From assembly GCF_036884655.1 (NCBI RefSeq), contig NC_088331.1, positions 18,223,501 to 18,287,500 of the forward strand: a DNA stretch of 64,000 nt, given 5' to 3'. The notes beneath the pieces were generated by a model. The model made no database searches, was not told where the DNA came from, and was given only the letters and a program-made list of their open reading frames with translations. Positions 59,939 to 64,000 of the stretch are shown here, piece after piece. Each line of letters opens with the position of its first letter. Positions within the stretch are counted from its first letter, which is position 1. The position numbers and the translations under genes were made by a program. The stretch is from Musa acuminata AAA Group. Lineage: Eukaryota; Streptophyta; Magnoliopsida; Zingiberales; Musaceae.

Positions 59939-60811
59939 AACTACTGCTATTTAAGAGGATAGTAATGAGCAAGAGTAAATGAATCAAAAACAGAATTTAA
60001 GGGGTTCTTAGAGAATACCTTAGTGAGATCTTCAATAGAAGGAGAGATTGTTGATCTTTTGCTTCAAAATGAGGAGTATTTGGGATGCTATAAGGGGTGA
60101 AATGGAGGTGGCGAAGCTTTGGAAGAGTAAAGAGGGGAAGGTAGTGAGTTGGGGTCGGTTCCACCGCTGGCCCTAGCTCGGGTTAAAAAGAGGTAGAATT
60201 GCGGGTGGTTGCACCGCTGGCTGGGGCGGTGCAACCGCTTGCAACACGTGACAGCCGGAGGTGCTACCTCCAGCTGGGGCGATGCCACCGCTTGCAGGCG
60301 GTGAGCACTTGTTCTGACTGTAGTGTGATCTGATTTGAATGTTTTTGACTTAAGAAGAATTTTCATTTAGAGCAATCAACTTTACTTACGTAATTACGTA
60401 AGAATTTTCATTGTAAGATAAGAAATTTTGCATGATCAAGATAGATCTTGTGATGTTCATACTCTAAATGTCATGCACATATTTGTGACAGATTGTTCAA
60501 GTTGGTAAGCCTTGCAAGTTCATGAAAACTTAGTAAGTTCATGATATAGTTGGATTTGAAAGTAATGAACGGATGACATCAATGGGTTCGAAAATCCAGA
60601 GGATATGTGAAGTGAGAATCATGGGTTTCCAATTCTGAGGGATCAAATAGGATTGTATCTATATCGCATTTGTAATTTTAATTTTCTAATCCTCTTCTGT
60701 TATTTAGGCTAGAGAGCATCGCGAGTTCTTTTTGGATCTCGGGTCATGAATATCGAGAATCCAAAGAACATGATATTATTTCTTGCTCCCAGCTTATGAT
60801 GTTTTATGTCT
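59939..60811 (-). other. Spacer between gag and the accessory ORF, with LTR-like GC-rich repeats
   Basis: The region 60150-60310 has units such as ggtggttgcaccgctggc and ggggcggtgcaaccgctt, the same kind found in the LTR arrays upstream of the TATA box. No TATAAATA is present after it. The rest is AT-rich and non-coding. Confidence 0.55.
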
Positions 60812-62347
60812 TTACAAGAAAGGATGATCTTTAGGTACCCATTTACTTTTGGGTGCCTCAAAAATAGATCTACATTTTTTATCATGTTGCATATAATTTA
60901 TCATGGTTCCTTTAGGAACCCAAATTAATCTGTTCGGACTAATTTTCTTGAATGGACAATAATGCGTTTTGTGTCCAAGTTTGCAACAAAAGTTGCATTT
61001 GCTTTGGTGTCGAACATGTAAGATGAGGCCTTTTATGAAGGTGGTTGGATTTTGGTGAGGACTTCTCAAAAATCCAATTCCACTTCTTTTGGGAACGTGA
61101 CCTTTGTTTGCAAGGATCATGTTCAAAGACTTGCTACCAACCTTGAATTTCTTTAAGGTGTCTTTAAGTAGCAAGTTTTCCTTTTGGAGAGTTTCTAGAT
61201 CATGGCATTTTATGCATGAACCTAAACTATCATGATATTCAGTTTTTAACTTATCAAAATTACAAGTAAGACTATAATGCTCCTTTTTTAGCAATTTGTA
61301 TTTTCTGCTAATAATCTTGCATTCATCAAATAAGTCATGGAAGGCATTTAATAATTCATCAAATGATAAATCTGCATCTATTAAATTCGTTACCTCCTCT
61401 CCAATGGCCATTAAGGCGTAATGAGCAACTTGCTCGGTGTTGGACTCCTCTTCTTCGGACGCGCTCAAGTCATCCCACGTTGCTTTGAGCGCCTTCTTCT
61501 TTGATGTTCTCTTTTTGACTTGGGGACAATCACTTTTGTAGTGTCCCGGCTTTTTGCACTCGTAACAAATAACTTGGTCCTTCTTGGGTTCAAGTTTATT
61601 TTTTGTGTCATTCTTAAACTTGTTTCTTTTAATGAATTTTTTAAAATTTCTTGTTAAAAGTGCCACGTCAATGTCATAGTCCTCATCACTTGAGTTTTCT
61701 CTCAAGTGGTCTTCTAAAGTTCTGAGTGCCATATCCTTCCTGTGTTTTGGAAGGATGTCTTCTTGCTCTTCATGAGCTTTGCAAGTCATCTCGTAGGTCA
61801 TTAAGGACCCGATTAGTTCTTCAAGAGAGAAGTTGTTTAGATCTTTCGCCTCTTGAATAGCAGTGACTTTAGGATCCCAACTTTTAGGAAGGGATTTTAG
61901 AATCTTATTTACGAGCTCAAAATCCGAAAAACTTTTTCCGAGTCCTTTTAGACTGTTGACGACATCCGTGAAACGGGTAAACATGTCGCCAATAGTCTCA
62001 CTCGGTTTTATCCGGAAAAGTTCGAAAGAATGTATCAAAAGATTGATTTTTGACTCTTTCACTCTACTTGTGCCCTCGTGAGTCACTTCGAGTGTGTGCC
62101 AAATATCAAATGCGGTTTCACAAACTGAAACACGGTTGAAGTCATTTTTATCAAGTGCACAAAATAAGGCATTCATAGCCTTTGCATTAAGAGCGAAAGC
62201 CTTCTTCTCCAATTCATTCCAATCGATCATTGGAAGATAAGACTTCGAAAATTCATTTTCGACAAGATTCCAAAGTTCAAAATCCATAGAAATAAGAAAG
62301 ATCCTCATTCGGGTCTTCCAATAGGTGTAGTCCGTCCCATTGAACAT
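60812..62347 (-). CDS. Gag polyprotein (UBN2-type) with CCHC zinc knuckle, 511 codons
   Basis: The frame from MFNGTDYTYWKTRM is open to TGA-free residue 511. N-terminal helical gag/UBN2 region: residues 1-190 (ELEKKAFALNAKAMNALF; KPSETIGDMFTRF). Acidic spacer: residues 220-235. Basic zinc knuckle CYECKKPGHYKSDC: about residues 267-280. Then an acidic stretch and a heptad-rich segment (about 340-410). A second Cys/His motif, CNFCCKLGHKTHYC, is about 455-468. The native ATG is probably 62394-62392 (MAYVGNQE). One base is missing near 62366-62374, which puts that start out of frame, so full-length gag is not made from it; translation from MFNG could still give nearly all of the protein. No pol follows. 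Confidence 0.8.
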   Translation of the reverse strand: MFNGTDYTYWKTRMRIFLISMDFELWNLVENEFSKSYLPMIDWNELEKKAFALNAKAMNALFCALDKNDFNRVSVCETAFDIWHTLEVTHEGTSRVKESKINLLIHSFELFRIKPSETIGDMFTRFTDVVNSLKGLGKSFSDFELVNKILKSLPKSWDPKVTAIQEAKDLNNFSLEELIGSLMTYEMTCKAHEEQEDILPKHRKDMALRTLEDHLRENSSDEDYDIDVALLTRNFKKFIKRNKFKNDTKNKLEPKKDQVICYECKKPGHYKSDCPQVKKRTSKKKALKATWDDLSASEEEESNTEQVAHYALMAIGEEVTNLIDADLSFDELLNAFHDLFDECKIISRKYKLLKKEHYSLTCNFDKLKTEYHDSLGSCIKCHDLETLQKENLLLKDTLKKFKVGSKSLNMILANKGHVPKRSGIGFLRSPHQNPTTFIKGLILHVRHQSKCNFCCKLGHKTHYCPFKKISPNRLIWVPKGTMINYMQHDKKCRSIFEAPKSKWVPKDHPFL

Positions 62348-62430
62348 GGGTGGACGTGTAATAGAATGGCCTCTTGGTTTCCGACGTATGCCATCTCTCT
62401 TGGGTTTTAATCCGTTTGAGAGTTAACCCC

Positions 62431-62442
62431 GCTCTGATACCA
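62431..62442 (-). other. Primer-binding site (initiator tRNA-Met type)
   Basis: TGGTATCAGAGC is read on the minus strand two bases inside the 5' LTR end (CCTAACA). It is the standard copia primer site. Confidence 0.85.
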
Positions 62443-62444
62443 AT

Positions 62445-63368
62445 TGTTAGGATCAAGAGCACTAAGAGGGGGGGGGGGGTGAATTAGTGCAGCGGAAAAC
62501 CTTCTACGATTAAAAAAAAACTGCATTCGTTCGATAAAAGTGATTTCAGTAAGAAAGCCGATTCGTAAATCACTTTAACTTTTGATTAAGCGAGATGTAG
62601 CAAAGATATAAATGCAGTTTGCAGTTATGGTTCAAATCAGATAGTAGGCGCAAACTGAAATATGATATTCGTACGAAAAAATTGATTTACATCTAAATGC
62701 TGATTCGTAAATCACTTGATTAAGTGAGATGCAGTTAAAGCAAGGATATAAAGGTAGTTTGCAATTATGATAGAAATCAAAACGTAAACGCAAACTGAAA
62801 TATGATGATTGTACGATAAAACTGATTTACGTCTAAACGCCAATTCGGAAAGTGCAAAGCTTGAAACCCAATCGTATATGCACAGAAAGCAGTAAGCTTT
62901 TGAGGAGGTTTGTAGTAAAGATAATATGCTCAAAGTAAATGCAAACCGAGATTTAGAGTGGTTCGGTCAATCTTGACCTACATCCACTTTTAGTTTCCTC
63001 CACCGATGAGGTCACCGACGTCCATTAGAGGCCTTCCTTCAATAGGCGAAGGCCAACCACCCTTTTACAGTTTCACTCCTTTTAACGGGCTTAGGAGACA
63101 ACCCTTACATAATTTTCTCTCCTCTCTTTAAAGACCAGAACTTGGAAGAAAAGAGGGAGAAGAACTTTTGGCTTTTACAACAATTTTAAGCTCTAAAAAT
63201 CACAGAATAAGACAAGGATTTCGGTGTGTCTGAGTGCCCTTTCAGTGCTGAAAGGGTGGGGTATTTATAGGCCCCAACCCAGTTTGAATTCTGAGCTCAA
63301 AACTATCAATTCCCGGAATTTCGGGATCTGGCGGTTGCACCGCCTGGTAGAGCTCGAAGACTGATCCT
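62445..63368 (-). repeat. 5' LTR of the gag/accessory-ORF element, truncated
   Basis: It matches 55613-56560 nearly base for base, including the G-run hairpin (12 G at 62468-62479), the internal tandem duplication and the TATA box (63262-63269). It breaks off at ctgatcct inside the GC-rich array, where another LTR end begins at 63369. Confidence 0.8.
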
Positions 63369-64000
63369 TGTTAGGATCGAGAGCACTAAGAGGGGGGGGT
63401 GAATTAGTGCAGCGGAAATCTTACAGCAGTTTAAAAGCTAAAGCTGCGTTCGTCCGATAAAAAATGATTTCGATATAAAAGCAGAATCACAGTGCAGTTT
63501 GCGTCTAAGCGTAGTTTTGCGTCTAAGCGCAGTTTTCGTCTAAACACAGTTTGCGTCTAAGCGCAGTTTGCGTCTAAGCACAGTTTGCGTCTAAGCGCAG
63601 TTTGCGTCTAAACTCAGTTTTACGTCCAAACGCAGTTTTACGTCAAAACGTAGTTTTACGTCTAAACGCAGTTTTACGTCTAAACACAGTTTTGCGTCTA
63701 AACGCAGTTTTGCGTCTAAACGCAGTTTTACGTCTAAACGTAGTTTTACGTCTAAACGCAGTTTTGCGTCTAAACGCAGTTTTACGTCTAAACGTAATTT
63801 TACGTCTAAATGTAGTTTTGCGTCTAAAAGCAGTTTTGAACCTTGAAAAGCGTTTTATATCATTCGTAGAAATTCGTAGAAATCAAGAAAACTATCATTC
63901 GAGTTTTCCAATAAGTGTAGTCCAATCCGTTAAACAACGGTGGACGAAAGACCGAAAAGCCCTCTTGAAGAGCCATTTCTCTCAGGTGTAAATCCGAAAT
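63369..64000 (-). mobile_element. Rearranged LTR end joined to gag N-terminus through a minisatellite
   Basis: TGTTAGGATCGAGAG at 63369 and an 8-G run (63392-63399) mark a copia LTR end. After about 130 bases it gives way to an 18-bp tandem repeat. At 63850-64000 a gag N-terminus is read on the minus strand (MALQEGFSVF, then LDYTYWKTRM-like text with changes), ending in a stop after FLISTNFYE. The primer site and the rest of the LTR are missing, so the piece has been rearranged. It continues beyond the window. Confidence 0.6.
63510..63838 (+). repeat. 18-bp minisatellite (cagttttgcgtctaaacg), about 18 units
   Basis: Units of 17-18 bases with consensus cagttttgcgtctaaacg repeat across the interval; early units carry gcgtctaagcg and later ones acgtctaaacg. 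Because 18 is a multiple of three, one plus-strand frame stays open and gives a repeating RLNAVL peptide, which I regard as a by-product. Confidence 0.9.

Larger units (their letters stand above)
55613..63368 (-). mobile_element. Pol-less LTR retrotransposon with gag and an accessory ORF
   Basis: Minus-strand order: 5' LTR (62445-63368, truncated), primer-binding site (62431-62442), gag (60812-62392), spacer with GC-rich repeats, accessory ORF (58830-59938), AT-rich 3' region, purine tract (about 57311-57322), 3' LTR (55613-57307). The LTRs look about 95-97% identical by eye over the shared 920 bases, so insertion is fairly recent. No protease, integrase, RT or RNase H motif occurs anywhere in the 5.1-kb interior. 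It is related to the copia elements in the window by LTR plan and gag. Confidence 0.8.

Noticed and set aside
63510..63838. CRISPR-like array
   Set aside because: Contiguous 18-bp units without unique spacers, in plant nuclear DNA; it is a minisatellite.
63602..63991. Plus-strand ORF with RLNAVL repeats
   Set aside because: By-product of an 18-bp repeat whose length is divisible by three; the real coding remnant here is the minus-strand gag.

Overview
The window is nuclear DNA from a flowering plant. It holds a many-exon gene with GT-AG introns, some of them kilobases long, set among layers of degenerate LTR retrotransposons. A large-genome monocot is likely, and the retroelement style reminds me of banana or ensete (Zingiberales); that last step is recollection, not proof. 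No prokaryotic or organellar feature was seen, and no rRNA or tRNA gene was recognised.

Layout. (1) 1-9530: the 3' part of a Ty1/copia element of SIRE/Maximus type on the + strand. A rearranged, defective Ty3/gypsy element lies in its pol region (2500-6177, minus). Its 3' LTR (8240-9530) abuts two more truncated LTRs of the same superfamily (9531-10301 plus, 10302-10938 minus). (2) 10939-15355: a dispersed LTR-type repeat, AT-rich sequence, and what looks like the first exon of a plastid-targeted protein gene (14499-14655, minus). (3) 15356-38704, minus: one complete gene of 18 coding exons (815 codons plus stop) for a SAPS-domain (SIT4/PP6-associated) phosphatase regulatory subunit. Intron 14 is 10.2 kb. 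It holds two non-autonomous hAT elements with perfect 8-bp target duplications, two LTR fragments and a GGTACC-rich MITE-like repeat. (4) 38705-40290: promoter region and AT-rich intergenic DNA. (5) 40290-64000: a nested retroelement block. It has a solo or truncated copia LTR; a gypsy-type LTR ('G') split by a 4.4-kb LARD-like element with no recognisable pol; a minus-strand copia element with a broken gag; an inverted partial G pair; a minus-strand element with gag and an accessory ORF but no pol; and a last LTR/gag fragment carrying an 18-bp minisatellite.

How it fits together. The only clearly functional cellular gene is the SAPS gene. Its exons join in frame at all 17 junctions, and its introns have absorbed the mobile elements. 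The most unusual item is the element at 55613-63368. Its LTRs, primer-binding site, purine tract and long gag are readable, but where protease, integrase, reverse transcriptase and RNase H should be it carries a protein resembling the 'putative plant transposon protein' (Transposase_32-like) family. The GC-rich short repeats found in this superfamily's LTRs recur just upstream of that ORF.
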